Source: Lachnospiraceae bacterium UBA7093 (lineage in GTDB: Bacteria; Bacillota; Clostridia; Lachnospirales; Lachnospiraceae). Taken from it: a stretch of DNA of 64,000 nt. The stretch's first letter is position 1; every line of letters begins with the position of its first letter. Positions 8,534-17,514 of this stretch are shown piece by piece. The stretch spans positions 1 through 64,000 of the forward strand of contig DKYT01000064.1 in the NCBI GenBank assembly GCA_002492465.1, read 5' to 3'. The notes under the pieces are model-generated. The model was not told the DNA's origin. It did not search any database and saw only the letters and a program-made list of their open reading frames with translations. The position numbers and the translations under genes are program-made.

Positions 8534-9988
8534 ATGAAAAAGAAAGCGTTATCATTGTTACTTGTGGGCTGTATTGTAATAGGAAGCCTGGTTGGATGCG
8601 GCGGAGGCGGGAACGAACAGCAGACATCATCCGGATCTGCAGACACCGGTACGGCTGCAGCGCCTGCAGCCGATACATCTGATGCAGGAGATACAAAAGA
8701 AGCTGAAGCGCCGGCGGTGGATGAAGCAGATTTGACAGAAGTGCAGAAAATTATCAAAGAGGCTGAGGGAATGTCAATGGAAGAACTGGCAAAGAAAGCC
8801 ATTGAAGAGTCCAACGGTCAGACTTTCTACGGTGTGGGAAATTCCAGCCGCGGCAAGGCAGCGCTTCCGTTATTTATTGAATATTTGCAGACCATAGATC
8901 CATCCTACACCATGGAGTTCGAGTGGCAGCAGCCTAAAAACAATAAAATTTTTGAACAGCTGTCGGCGGATTCTTTAAAAGATCAGGGAACCTTCGCCAT
9001 GACATTAATCCAGGATGGCAATCAGATTGAATCCAAGATGGTTCAGACAGGGATTCTTGACACTTATATTCCCAAAGAGTGGGCGGAGGCTAACGGAACG
9101 ACTCCTGATGCGGTTAGCGGTTATCTGCCGTTACAGACATTAAATAAGGTATTTGAATACAACTGCACGGGAAGTAAGGAATATAAGAATTGCTGGGATT
9201 TTGTTGCAGAAGGGACACATGCCCTTTTCATGGACATTGATTCGGAGGTTGTCGGGAAAAACTTTTTATATATGCTGACGGAAGACAAATATGCAGCATG
9301 GCTGAAGGAAGCTTTTGAGGCATTGGATGCCGACAGTCAGGCGAAATTCCAGCCGGTTATCAATGAAATGGAATCCGAAGCGGCAGACCTTGGTCTTGGG
9401 GCTGATGGAAAGTATGCGCTTGCGTGGATTAAGTTATGGGTTGAGAGCTATAATGCCCAGACGGACGACGGACCGATCTGTAATACACTTGTGACAGATT
9501 CCGCAACCGATCAGGCAGGTCTTCTGGTGTATTCCAAGCTTCGTTCTGTTGAAGAATCCGCTACCGTATCCGTAAATAATGTGAAAGTTGCGGCATACCA
9601 GGACGGATATAAAGGAATTGGCGGTTATGGTTATTGCCATTATCTGTTCCTGACAGATAATTCTCCCCTTCCGTGGACAGCATGTGCGTTTATCGCATAT
9701 ATGACATGTACAGAGGATGGTTTCAGCGCATGGGGCAAGGATATGGGCGGTTATTCATCCAATCCTGATGTTGCGGCGGCAACAGAGGCTACATATGGAC
9801 ATAGTAAAGGCGGATGCGACGAATCCGGAAATGTGGTATTTGACTGCAAGAACGACAGGGGGTATGACTGGTGGACCACAGACGGCGAGCTGGTTCTTGA
9901 GGATCCTGAATACTGCGCATCGGTTTCCTTTACAGTGGGCAGCTGGATTGAACTTCTGACCAAATACAGCGATGCGGCAGAAGAGTAA
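8534..9988 (+). CDS. Large ABC-transporter substrate-binding lipoprotein
   Basis: A 484-residue extracellular solute-binding protein. The signal peptide ends in lipobox LVGCGG, followed by a Gly/Ser/Ala/Asp-rich linker to about residue 60, then a binding domain with FYGVGNSSRGKAALPLFIEY. Start ATG follows AAGGAGG. It is the first gene of an operon with the fused permease and the ATPase, so it delivers their substrate. It is longer than usual for iron-type binding proteins (about 340). Substrate not read from sequence; ferric iron or a phosphorylated compound is inferred from permease type and feoAB next door. Confidence 0.85.
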   Translation: MKKKALSLLLVGCIVIGSLVGCGGGGNEQQTSSGSADTGTAAAPAADTSDAGDTKEAEAPAVDEADLTEVQKIIKEAEGMSMEELAKKAIEESNGQTFYGVGNSSRGKAALPLFIEYLQTIDPSYTMEFEWQQPKNNKIFEQLSADSLKDQGTFAMTLIQDGNQIESKMVQTGILDTYIPKEWAEANGTTPDAVSGYLPLQTLNKVFEYNCTGSKEYKNCWDFVAEGTHALFMDIDSEVVGKNFLYMLTEDKYAAWLKEAFEALDADSQAKFQPVINEMESEAADLGLGADGKYALAWIKLWVESYNAQTDDGPICNTLVTDSATDQAGLLVYSKLRSVEESATVSVNNVKVAAYQDGYKGIGGYGYCHYLFLTDNSPLPWTACAFIAYMTCTEDGFSAWGKDMGGYSSNPDVAAATEATYGHSKGGCDESGNVVFDCKNDRGYDWWTTDGELVLEDPEYCASVSFTVGSWIELLTKYSDAAEE

Positions 9989-10021
9989 TTTAGAGATTAT
10001 GACAAAGTAGCTCGTAGATAA

Positions 10022-10051
10022 GCTTCAAAGGCGGTCAGACGCCTTTGAAGC
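10022..10051 (+). other. Intercistronic stem-loop between binding protein and permease
   Basis: Perfect 12-bp stem GCTTCAAAGGCG (10022-10033) and CGCCTTTGAAGC (10040-10051) with a 6-base loop, followed by ATTTTAAGG rather than a T run. It lies between the binding-protein stop and the permease ribosome site. Such hairpins often protect the upstream message, letting binding protein outnumber permease. That role is inferred. Confidence 0.7.
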
Positions 10052-10068
10052 ATTTTAAGGAGAAGCTT

Positions 10069-11892
10069 ATGGGAGAGACATTAAAAAAGCAATCATATGC
10101 CATTTTTAAAAATAAGATAAAAACTTATTTTATGAAGCCTCAGAACGTAATTCTTCTACTGTTTGGCATTCTGCTGACATTTACCACCATCGCTCCGATT
10201 GTTGCGATCGTAGAAGATACGCTGAAGATTCATCCCGGAACCATTGACCAGCATCTGACCGGGCGGGCGTCCGGATATTCTGTGGTAAATTATACGGATT
10301 TATTTACCAGCCGGCTGGCAAAGACGAATTTATGGATACCAGTATGGAATACTGTGCTGCTTGCCGTGTTTACCTGTCTGATTTCCATTATTTTCGGCGG
10401 AGTGTTTGCCTTTCTTGTTACCAGGACAAATTTAAAATTTAAAAAGTATTTAAGTTCCATTTTTATTTTCCCGTATATTATGCCTCAGTGGACACTGGCG
10501 GTTGTGTGGCAGAATCTGTTTAATTCCAATGCTGTAACGGGAACTGCCAACGGGTTACTGGTATCCTTATTTGGAATTACAATGCCTAAATGGTGGTGCT
10601 TGGGATTGTTTCCATCCTCCATTGTGCTTGGTCTTCATTATGCGCCCTTTGCCTACATTATGATTGGAGGAATATTCCGGAATATGGATGCAAATCTGGA
10701 GGAGGCGGCTACGATCCTTGATACGCCGAAGTGGAAAATCATGAGCCGGGTTACCCTTCCCATGGTCAAACCGGCAATCCTTTCCACAATCCTTCTGGTA
10801 TTCGGAAGTGCAATGGGAAGTTATCCTGTACCCCATTATCTGGGGCTTACAACTTTGTCTACCAAGTATGTGTCGATGAACTCGAAATATACCGGAGAGG
10901 CGAGCATTTTGGCAATTATTATGATGATATTCGGTATTCTGATACTGGGCATCAATCAGGCAAGCTTAAAGAGCCGTAAAAGCTACACAACAGTTACCGG
11001 TAAATCAGGGCAGATATCCAAAATTAATTTGGGTAAAATTGGCAGGTATGTAATAGGTATTCTGTTTATTTTTATTACGTTTTTTACCAGTATATTTCCT
11101 ATTTTGTCCTTTGCAATAGAGACCTTTCTCCCGAATCCGGGAGATTACAGTTTCCTGTACACAGGCAACCTGAGTCATCTGACCACAAAATGGTGGCTGA
11201 CAAGAGGCAATCAGGCAGGCGCGCTGTACGGACAGCAGGGAATCCTCTTTAACGGTATGATCTGGAAAGCGTTGAAGGGTACATTACTGGTAGCGGTAGC
11301 CTGCGCGCTGATTGCGGGAACTATTGGAACTCTGATTGGATATGCGGTGTCAAAAAACAGAAGAAGCAAGTGGGCAAATTATGTAAATAATATAGCGTTT
11401 TTACCATATTTAATGCCTTCCCTTGCTGTGGGCGCAGCGTTTTTTATTCTTTTTTCCAATGAAAGAATCAACCTGTTCAATACTTATGCGCTGCTTATTA
11501 TAGCGGGTACCGTAAAATATATTCCATTTGCCAGCAGAAGTGCTTTGAATTCCATGCTGCAGCTTTCCGGGGAGATTGAGGAAGCGGCAATTATACAGGA
11601 TCTGCCCTGGTTTAAAAGAATGTTCCGCATTATTGTGCCTATTCAAAAGTCTTCTATTATCAGCGGGTTCATGCTTCCTTTTATGACATGCTTAAGAGAA
11701 CTCTCCCTGTTTCTGCTGCTGTGTACCCAGGGATTTATATTGTCTACCACGCTGGATTATTTTGACGAGATGGGGCTGTATGCATTCTCAAGCGCAATTA
11801 ACCTGATTTTGATTGTGTTAATTCTTATATTCAACACACTTGTAAATAAACTTACCGGCGCAAGCCTGGACGAAGGTATTGGAGGGAATTGA
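10069..11892 (+). CDS. Fused two-domain ABC permease, FbpB/AfuB-like
   Basis: A 607-residue inner-membrane permease holding two BPD_transp_1 domains in one chain. Each half has an EAA loop: LEEAATILDTPKWKIMSRVT in the first and EIEEAAIIQDLPWFKRMFRI in the second. About twelve hydrophobic helices are visible. This double architecture is typical of ferric-iron (FbpB/AfuB) permeases. The ATG at 10069 with AAGGAG 6-7 bases upstream is preferred over an in-frame TTG at 10045. The ATPase gene starts 1 base after its stop. Confidence 0.9.
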   Translation: MGETLKKQSYAIFKNKIKTYFMKPQNVILLLFGILLTFTTIAPIVAIVEDTLKIHPGTIDQHLTGRASGYSVVNYTDLFTSRLAKTNLWIPVWNTVLLAVFTCLISIIFGGVFAFLVTRTNLKFKKYLSSIFIFPYIMPQWTLAVVWQNLFNSNAVTGTANGLLVSLFGITMPKWWCLGLFPSSIVLGLHYAPFAYIMIGGIFRNMDANLEEAATILDTPKWKIMSRVTLPMVKPAILSTILLVFGSAMGSYPVPHYLGLTTLSTKYVSMNSKYTGEASILAIIMMIFGILILGINQASLKSRKSYTTVTGKSGQISKINLGKIGRYVIGILFIFITFFTSIFPILSFAIETFLPNPGDYSFLYTGNLSHLTTKWWLTRGNQAGALYGQQGILFNGMIWKALKGTLLVAVACALIAGTIGTLIGYAVSKNRRSKWANYVNNIAFLPYLMPSLAVGAAFFILFSNERINLFNTYALLIIAGTVKYIPFASRSALNSMLQLSGEIEEAAIIQDLPWFKRMFRIIVPIQKSSIISGFMLPFMTCLRELSLFLLLCTQGFILSTTLDYFDEMGLYAFSSAINLILIVLILIFNTLVNKLTGASLDEGIGGN

Positions 11893-11893
11893 T

Positions 11894-13552
11894 ATGCCAG
11901 AAATTAAATTGACAAATGTAACCAAACGTTGGGGTAAATTTTTTGCGGTGGATCATTTGAATTTGGACATTGAAGACAATGCGTTTATCACATTGCTGGG
12001 ACCGTCCGGCTGCGGTAAGACCACTACCCTGCGTATGATAGCGGGATTGGAAACACCTACCAGCGGACAGATTAAAATAGGGGATCGTATTGTCTTTGAC
12101 AGCGACGCGGGAATCAATATTCCGGCAAATAAAAGAAAAGTGGGATTCCTTTTTCAGAATTATGCCCTGTGGCCGAATATGACGGTATATCAGAATATAT
12201 CCTTTGGGCTTAGTAACATAAAAGAAGAAATGCCTGTTTATGATTTTGAAGCGAAAAAATGTGCCGATATGATAGAAGTGCTGAAAAATCCAAAAGAAAT
12301 AGCGAAAATCATAGAGGAATGCAGGGACAAAACAGGTAAGCTGGAGACGGAAAAGGTGTATCTTAAATTCATTGATACATATACCATATCCCGGTACACG
12401 GCAAAGGAGCTGTTTGCCATGGGGTTGCATGAATCCGGTGATATTGTAAAAGCGGCAAGGCAAAAAAGCAAAAGCCTGGAGCAGAATCTGGAAGCAATTA
12501 AGACTTCCCATGAGGCAAAAGGTGAAAAGCTCAATGAGGATTATGCAGTGGTAAAAGGCGGCAGGGTGGTTACAAGTGTCCGCAAATTGACCAGAGAAGA
12601 GGTAGACCTGTCAGTAAGGCGGGTTTCCAGGATCGTTAAAATCGGTATGTTTATGGATCGTTATCCGGCCGAATTGTCCGGTGGCCAGCAGCAAAGGGTT
12701 GCCATTGCCAGGACGCTGGCGCCGGAGCCCCAGGTGCTTTTTATGGATGAACCTTTGTCCAATTTGGATGCAAAGCTTCGGCTGGAGATGAGATATGAGC
12801 TCCAGAGACTTCATCTGGAAACCGGAAGCACTTTTGTATATGTGACCCATGACCAGATGGAAGCCATGACTTTGGCGACAAAAATCTGCCTGATCAATAA
12901 CGGTGTATTACAGCAGTACGACCAGCCCCTTACCGTGTATAACCGCCCCAATAACTTGTTTGTGGCAGATTTTGTGGGGAATCCGTCCATTAATTTTATG
13001 GAAGCAAAAGGAATTCAGCGTTCTGACGGTAAACTGGAACTGGAGGTTCTTTGCGGCAGCTACAGGATTGTCTTTGAGCCCAATGAAAAATTTGACCTGA
13101 GCAGGTGGTTTGAGAAAAGAGAGGCGGAGGAGCAACGGAAGGCAAAGGAACTGGAAGCAATCAGGGAGGACAAAAAGGCGGTTGAAAAGGGCAATAAAGA
13201 CGAGGCTTTCCAATATCACATTGACAAGGTGGTGGAGGATGATTTTGGCGTACATGAGGAACCTGTTATTACCAATGAAGATTTTGTCCTCGGAATTCGT
13301 CCGGAGTGTATCAAGATCAAGGATAACGGCAGCGTGGACGGAGAAATTTTCGGAGAAATGCCCACCGGTATGGAATCAACCATCAAAATTGCCGTGGGGA
13401 ACTTCCTCCTGACAGGCGTTGTATTTGGAAATACTTTGTACCAGATTGGCAGTAAAAAGAAATTTGATGTTGAGGGAAAGGATATTTTACTCTTTGACCG
13501 GAAATCCGGCAGGTGCATCAGCGCCGGCAGCGTGGAAATTTCAGCAAACTGA
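11894..13552 (+). CDS. ABC transporter ATP-binding protein with large helical insertion
   Basis: A 552-residue importer ATPase, about 200 longer than normal FbpC/PotA-like proteins. It has Walker A GPSGCGKT (36-43), Q-loop FQNY (87-90), signature LSGGQQQ (261-267), Walker B VLFMDEP (281-287) and H-loop THD, with a C-terminal TOBE-like region. Residues about 108-232, between Q-loop and signature, are an extra charged segment. A second Lys/Glu-rich segment (around 400-450) interrupts the TOBE part. Core motifs are intact, so it is probably active. The ATG at 11894 behind GGAGGG is chosen. Last gene of the transporter operon. Confidence 0.88.
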   Translation: MPEIKLTNVTKRWGKFFAVDHLNLDIEDNAFITLLGPSGCGKTTTLRMIAGLETPTSGQIKIGDRIVFDSDAGINIPANKRKVGFLFQNYALWPNMTVYQNISFGLSNIKEEMPVYDFEAKKCADMIEVLKNPKEIAKIIEECRDKTGKLETEKVYLKFIDTYTISRYTAKELFAMGLHESGDIVKAARQKSKSLEQNLEAIKTSHEAKGEKLNEDYAVVKGGRVVTSVRKLTREEVDLSVRRVSRIVKIGMFMDRYPAELSGGQQQRVAIARTLAPEPQVLFMDEPLSNLDAKLRLEMRYELQRLHLETGSTFVYVTHDQMEAMTLATKICLINNGVLQQYDQPLTVYNRPNNLFVADFVGNPSINFMEAKGIQRSDGKLELEVLCGSYRIVFEPNEKFDLSRWFEKREAEEQRKAKELEAIREDKKAVEKGNKDEAFQYHIDKVVEDDFGVHEEPVITNEDFVLGIRPECIKIKDNGSVDGEIFGEMPTGMESTIKIAVGNFLLTGVVFGNTLYQIGSKKKFDVEGKDILLFDRKSGRCISAGSVEISAN

Positions 13553-13658
13553 ATTGTTAAAAGCGGCGCGGCTGTAAGGGAAATAAGGCTTGAAAACAGC
13601 GAATGAATGTGCTTTAATGTTATTGGTTATTTTATCAAAGCAAAAGAGGAAGATCACA

Positions 13659-13886
13659 ATGTCACTGTTTGAAGGCATGAAAGGAAATCAATATGAAATT
13701 AAGGGCCTGTATGTGGAGGAGGGTATTACCCGCCGCCTACAGGCTCTTGGTCTGAATGACGGAACGGTTATTACCGTTTTAAACAGAAAGAAAAATGGCG
13801 CGCTGATCATCCGTGTGCGGGGGACAAGGCTTGCCATCGGAAAGCATATCAGCCAGGGAATTGAAGTGGAGGAGAGCAAGGAATGA
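13659..13886 (+). CDS. feoA: Ferrous iron transport protein FeoA
   Basis: A 75-residue SH3-like FeoA protein (GITRRLQALGLNDGTVITVL, then LIIRVRGTRLAIG). The ATG at 13659 follows AGAGGAAG; in-frame codons further upstream have no ribosome site. Its end overlaps feoB by 4 bases (ATGA), so the two are coupled. Family role: small cytoplasmic partner of the FeoB Fe(II) transporter. The 106 bases between the ABC operon and feoA hold no clear terminator or Fur-type palindrome that I could recognise. Confidence 0.93.
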   Translation: MSLFEGMKGNQYEIKGLYVEEGITRRLQALGLNDGTVITVLNRKKNGALIIRVRGTRLAIGKHISQGIEVEESKE

Positions 13887-15880
13887 GACAGGAAACCGTT
13901 CATGTTGCTTTCGTAGGCAATCCAAACTGCGGAAAAACTACTTTATTCAATGCAATTACAGGCTCCCGGCTGAAAGTGGCAAACTGGCCCGGCGTAACAG
14001 TGGAAAAAATAGAAGGGGAAGCGGAGTACGAGGATGTACACATGACGCTGGTAGATACCCCCGGTATTTATTCTCTTACTTGCTATACTATTGAGGAAAA
14101 GGTCACCAGAAGCTGCGTCATGGATGACGATATTGAAGTGATCGTAAATGTAGTGGATGCCTCCTCGTTGGAGAGAAACCTTTATTTGACGCTGCAGCTG
14201 CTGGAGCTTGGAAAGCCGGTGGTGCTTGCCCTTAATATGATGGATATTGTGGAAGAGCGGGGGATGGAGATTGATCTGCACAGATTGCCCGAACTGCTGG
14301 GAGATATTCCGGTGGTGCCGGTATCCGCAGCAAAGCGAAAAGGGCTGGATATTCTGCTGCATGCAGTTATCCATCACTACGAGGAAGGTTCGAAGGGGGA
14401 TGTGCTGCATTACAGTGAGAAAATCGAAGATATGATAGAGAAACTTTCGGTTATGATGCAGGCGCATTACCCAACGCATTCCTCTGTCCGCTGGCATGCC
14501 ATTAAGCTTTTGGAGGACGATGAGGATGTGCGGAACGAACATCCCATACAAACGGAATATATCGTAGACCGAAGCTATGAAAAGGAGATTATACAGGCAA
14601 AATATTCCTATATTGAACATATTGTGAAGGAAGTGCTGTTTTACAGAAAGAAAAATAAGGGCGGTACAGACAGGGCTGACCGGCTTTTAACTCATCCTGT
14701 CTGGGGCGTCCCTGTTTTCCTGTGTATTATGGCATTTGTGTTCTTCCTCACCTTTACCATAGGCGACTGGCTGAAAGGATATTTTGAGACCTTTCTGGAT
14801 CTTTTTTCCGGCAGCCTTAGCGGTTTTCTGGAAAGCATCCATGCCGCCGGCTGGCTTATTTCGCTGATTGTGGACGGTATTGTTGCGGGAGTGGGAGGAA
14901 TTCTTACCTTTATCCCCAACATTGCTATTCTGTTTCTGGCGCTTGCCATTTTGGAGGACAGCGGATATATGGCAAGGGTGGCGTATGTAATGGACGGGAT
15001 TATGGGAAAAGCGGGGCTTTCCGGCAAGGCGTTTTTGCCTATGATTTTGGGCTTTGGCTGCACGGTACCTGCAATTATGGCGTCCAGGGCGCTGGAAACG
15101 GAAAAGGACCGCCGTAAAACCATGATTATAACCCCTTTTATGTCCTGCTCTGCAAGGCTTCCCGTGTATGTGCTTTTTTCAGGGATGTTTTTCGGGAAGT
15201 ATGCACATATAGCGGCGTTTTCCATGTATGTGATCGGCATGGTCTGCGCCATCCTGATTGCCCGGATTATGCATGTGTGGGAGAAGGGAAAGACCAATGA
15301 CAGCTTGCTCATTGAACTGCCGGAGTACAAGCGTCCCAATGGCAGAACGATTCGGATTTATGTGTGGAATAAGCTGAAGGATTACCTTTCCAAGGCAGGT
15401 ACCACAATTTTTGTTGCTTCTATTATTATATGGCTGGTTCTCAATTTTGGAATTCACGGGATGGTAACGGATCCTGCTGAAAGCTTCGGGGCAGCGCTGG
15501 GCAGGTGGCTGGAACCGGTTATGCGCCCGGCAGGGCTTGGTATGTGGCAGATCATTGTTTCCCTGATTGCAGGTATTTCAGCCAAGGAAGTAGTGGTGTC
15601 AAGTTTTTCGGTTCTGTTTGGGGTGGGAAATGCTGAAATGGCTGCAGGATTTGGTGCAGTAGCGGAAAATCTGAAAAATATCGATCCCTCCTTCGGTCCC
15701 CTAAACGCATACTGTATGATGCTGTTTGTACTTTTATATGTGCCCTGTGCGGCGGCAATGGCAACCATACGCAAAGAAAGCGGTTCCGCCGCCTTCACCC
15801 TGAAGCTTGCCGCTTTTCAGATTTTTCTTGCATGGCTTGTCTCAACTATCGTTTTCCAGATCGGAAGCCTTATTTTGTAA
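13883..15880 (+). CDS. feoB: Ferrous iron transporter FeoB
   Basis: A 665-residue Fe(II) transporter. The N-terminal G domain has G1 GNPNCGKTT, G3 DTPG and G4 NMMD, followed by a helical GDI-like region. The membrane part has Gate motifs (GCTVPAIMASRALE, and MSCSARLPVYVLF) and about eight helices. It works with FeoA to bring Fe(II) across the membrane under anoxic conditions. It follows a candidate iron ABC importer, so this part of the chromosome may be an iron-uptake neighbourhood. Confidence 0.97.
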   Translation: MRQETVHVAFVGNPNCGKTTLFNAITGSRLKVANWPGVTVEKIEGEAEYEDVHMTLVDTPGIYSLTCYTIEEKVTRSCVMDDDIEVIVNVVDASSLERNLYLTLQLLELGKPVVLALNMMDIVEERGMEIDLHRLPELLGDIPVVPVSAAKRKGLDILLHAVIHHYEEGSKGDVLHYSEKIEDMIEKLSVMMQAHYPTHSSVRWHAIKLLEDDEDVRNEHPIQTEYIVDRSYEKEIIQAKYSYIEHIVKEVLFYRKKNKGGTDRADRLLTHPVWGVPVFLCIMAFVFFLTFTIGDWLKGYFETFLDLFSGSLSGFLESIHAAGWLISLIVDGIVAGVGGILTFIPNIAILFLALAILEDSGYMARVAYVMDGIMGKAGLSGKAFLPMILGFGCTVPAIMASRALETEKDRRKTMIITPFMSCSARLPVYVLFSGMFFGKYAHIAAFSMYVIGMVCAILIARIMHVWEKGKTNDSLLIELPEYKRPNGRTIRIYVWNKLKDYLSKAGTTIFVASIIIWLVLNFGIHGMVTDPAESFGAALGRWLEPVMRPAGLGMWQIIVSLIAGISAKEVVVSSFSVLFGVGNAEMAAGFGAVAENLKNIDPSFGPLNAYCMMLFVLLYVPCAAAMATIRKESGSAAFTLKLAAFQIFLAWLVSTIVFQIGSLIL

Positions 15881-15901
15881 AATGGATTTATACCTTGATT
15901 T

Positions 15902-15986
15902 CCTTGCAGGTTTGTGTAAAAATATACAGGTAAAACCTGCAGGGATTTTGTGCTGAACGAACGGACACCTTAAGAGGAGGCGTCCG
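15902..15986 (+). terminator. Two stem-loops between feoB and the hydrogenase gene
   Basis: The first stem pairs CCTTGCAGGTTT (15902-15913) with AAACCTGCAGGG (15933-15944), with one G-U pair and an extra inner GTGTA/TATAC pairing, followed by ATTTTGTG. A second stem pairs CGGAC (15962-15966) with GTCCG (15982-15986), with an inner CCT/AGG. The first is probably the feoB terminator, although its T tract is weak. The second lies in the hydrogenase leader. Confidence 0.55.
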
Positions 15987-16010
15987 CTGTTTGAAAGAAA
16001 GGTTAAAAAT

Positions 16011-17495
16011 ATGAGAGGAATAGATACTCAGGTTCGTAAAAACAGAAGGCGCATCTTTAAAGAAGTTGCAAATCTTGCCTATACTTCCCAGAATTTAAAG
16101 GATGATATTGAAGCGCTGCCTTATAAGATCGTTGATTATGACGAGTCGGAATATGAGAGCATATACAGGGAACGGGCGATTGTAAGAGAGCGGATCCGCC
16201 TTGCTATGGGCTTATCCCTGCGTCCGGAGAACGTGCCGGTGCATCTGACCCAGGGACTTGAGGAGAGTAACATTGACGAGAAATATTATGAGCCGCCGCT
16301 GATGCAGGTGATTCCATCTGCATGTAACGCCTGTCCTGAAAACAGATATGAAGTGACGAATAAATGTATGGGCTGTGTGGCGCATCCCTGCCGGGAAGTG
16401 TGTCCCAGAGGCGCCATCAGTATGGTGGGCGGGCATTCCGTGATCGATCAGGAGAAATGCATTAAATGTGGTAAATGCAAATCGGTATGTCCCTATGATG
16501 CGATTTCCCATCAAACCCGCCCCTGCCTGGATCATTGCGGTGTCAATGCCATTAAAAGCGACAAGAAAGGACGCGCTTACATCGATACGGAGTTATGTGT
16601 TTCCTGCGGACAATGCATGGTGAGCTGTCCCTTTGGAGCCATTGCAGATAAATCACAGATCTTTCAGTTGATACGCGCCATGCAGTCGGGAAGGAAGATT
16701 ATTGCACAGGTAGCACCCGCCTTTGTAGGGCAGTTTGGCAAGGAGGCAACGCCGGATAAGATTAAGGCGGCATTAAAAGAGCTTGGCTTTTATGACGTAT
16801 ATGAGACGGCAATCGGCGCAGATATGGGCGCTATGGCGGAAGCGGAGCACTATGTGGAAGAGGTGGCAACCGGAAAGCTTCCCTTCCTTTTGACCTCCTG
16901 TTGTCCTTCCTGGTCGGTTCTTGCCAAAAAGTTTTTCCCGGAAACCATAGACAAAATTTCCAATGCTTTAACGCCTATGGTTGCCACTGCAAGGAAAATT
17001 AAGGAAGATCATCCGGATGCCAGTGTGGTGTTTATCGGTCCCTGCGCTTCCAAAAAGCTGGAGGCGTCCCGAAGAACCATACGCTCCGATGTGGATTTTG
17101 TGATTACCTTTGAGGAACTTGCCGGGATGTTTGAGGCAAAGGGCTTGCTGCCGGGGGCGGTATCTTCCGAGGATAAAATGAACGACGCTACCGGCGCCGG
17201 AAGAGGTTATGGCGTTGCCGGCGGTGTGGCAAACGCCATTGAAGAGTGTATCAGGGAATACTATCCGGATGTGGATGTGAATATTGAACATGCCGAGAGC
17301 CTGACGGAATGTAAAAAAATACTGATGCTTGCCAAGGCGGGGAAGAAAAACGGCTGTCTGATTGAGGGAATGGCATGTCCCGGAGGCTGTGTGGCGGGAG
17401 CGGGCACCAACATCCCCATTCCCCAGGCAATGAAAGAGGTTGCAGGCTTTAAGGCACAGGCTGACAGAAAAATACCGGATATGGAAGCGGAATAA
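16011..17495 (+). CDS. Monomeric [FeFe] hydrogenase, group B-like
   Basis: A 494-residue ferredoxin-dependent hydrogenase. An N-terminal Cys-rich region (ACNACPENR, CMGCVAHPC) precedes two [4Fe-4S] motifs (CIKCGKCKSVCP and CVSCGQCMVSCP). The H-cluster signatures are TSCCPSW, GPCASKK and GMACPGGCVAG. GPCASKK rather than MPCxxKxxE, together with TSCCPSW, points to the group B type common in gut Clostridia. It evolves or takes up H2 with ferredoxin in the cytoplasm. No maturase genes (hydEFG) are in the window. The 16011 ATG follows GAAAGG. Confidence 0.9.
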   Translation: MRGIDTQVRKNRRRIFKEVANLAYTSQNLKDDIEALPYKIVDYDESEYESIYRERAIVRERIRLAMGLSLRPENVPVHLTQGLEESNIDEKYYEPPLMQVIPSACNACPENRYEVTNKCMGCVAHPCREVCPRGAISMVGGHSVIDQEKCIKCGKCKSVCPYDAISHQTRPCLDHCGVNAIKSDKKGRAYIDTELCVSCGQCMVSCPFGAIADKSQIFQLIRAMQSGRKIIAQVAPAFVGQFGKEATPDKIKAALKELGFYDVYETAIGADMGAMAEAEHYVEEVATGKLPFLLTSCCPSWSVLAKKFFPETIDKISNALTPMVATARKIKEDHPDASVVFIGPCASKKLEASRRTIRSDVDFVITFEELAGMFEAKGLLPGAVSSEDKMNDATGAGRGYGVAGGVANAIEECIREYYPDVDVNIEHAESLTECKKILMLAKAGKKNGCLIEGMACPGGCVAGAGTNIPIPQAMKEVAGFKAQADRKIPDMEAE

Positions 17496-17514
17496 GAAAG
17501 GAAAGCGCGTTAAA

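Noticed and set aside
13553..13658. Fur box before feoA
   Set aside because: I looked for a GATAATGATTATC-like palindrome and did not find a convincing match.
13943..14620. Open frame of 225 codons antisense to feoB
   Set aside because: Composition is rich in His/Leu/Gln as expected for a shadow frame; FeoB G-domain motifs are on the sense strand.
17440..17514. Upstream extension of gltX by 25 codons
   Set aside because: It runs through the hydrogenase 3' end; family members start at the MTKIRTRFAP-like position, which has its own ribosome site.
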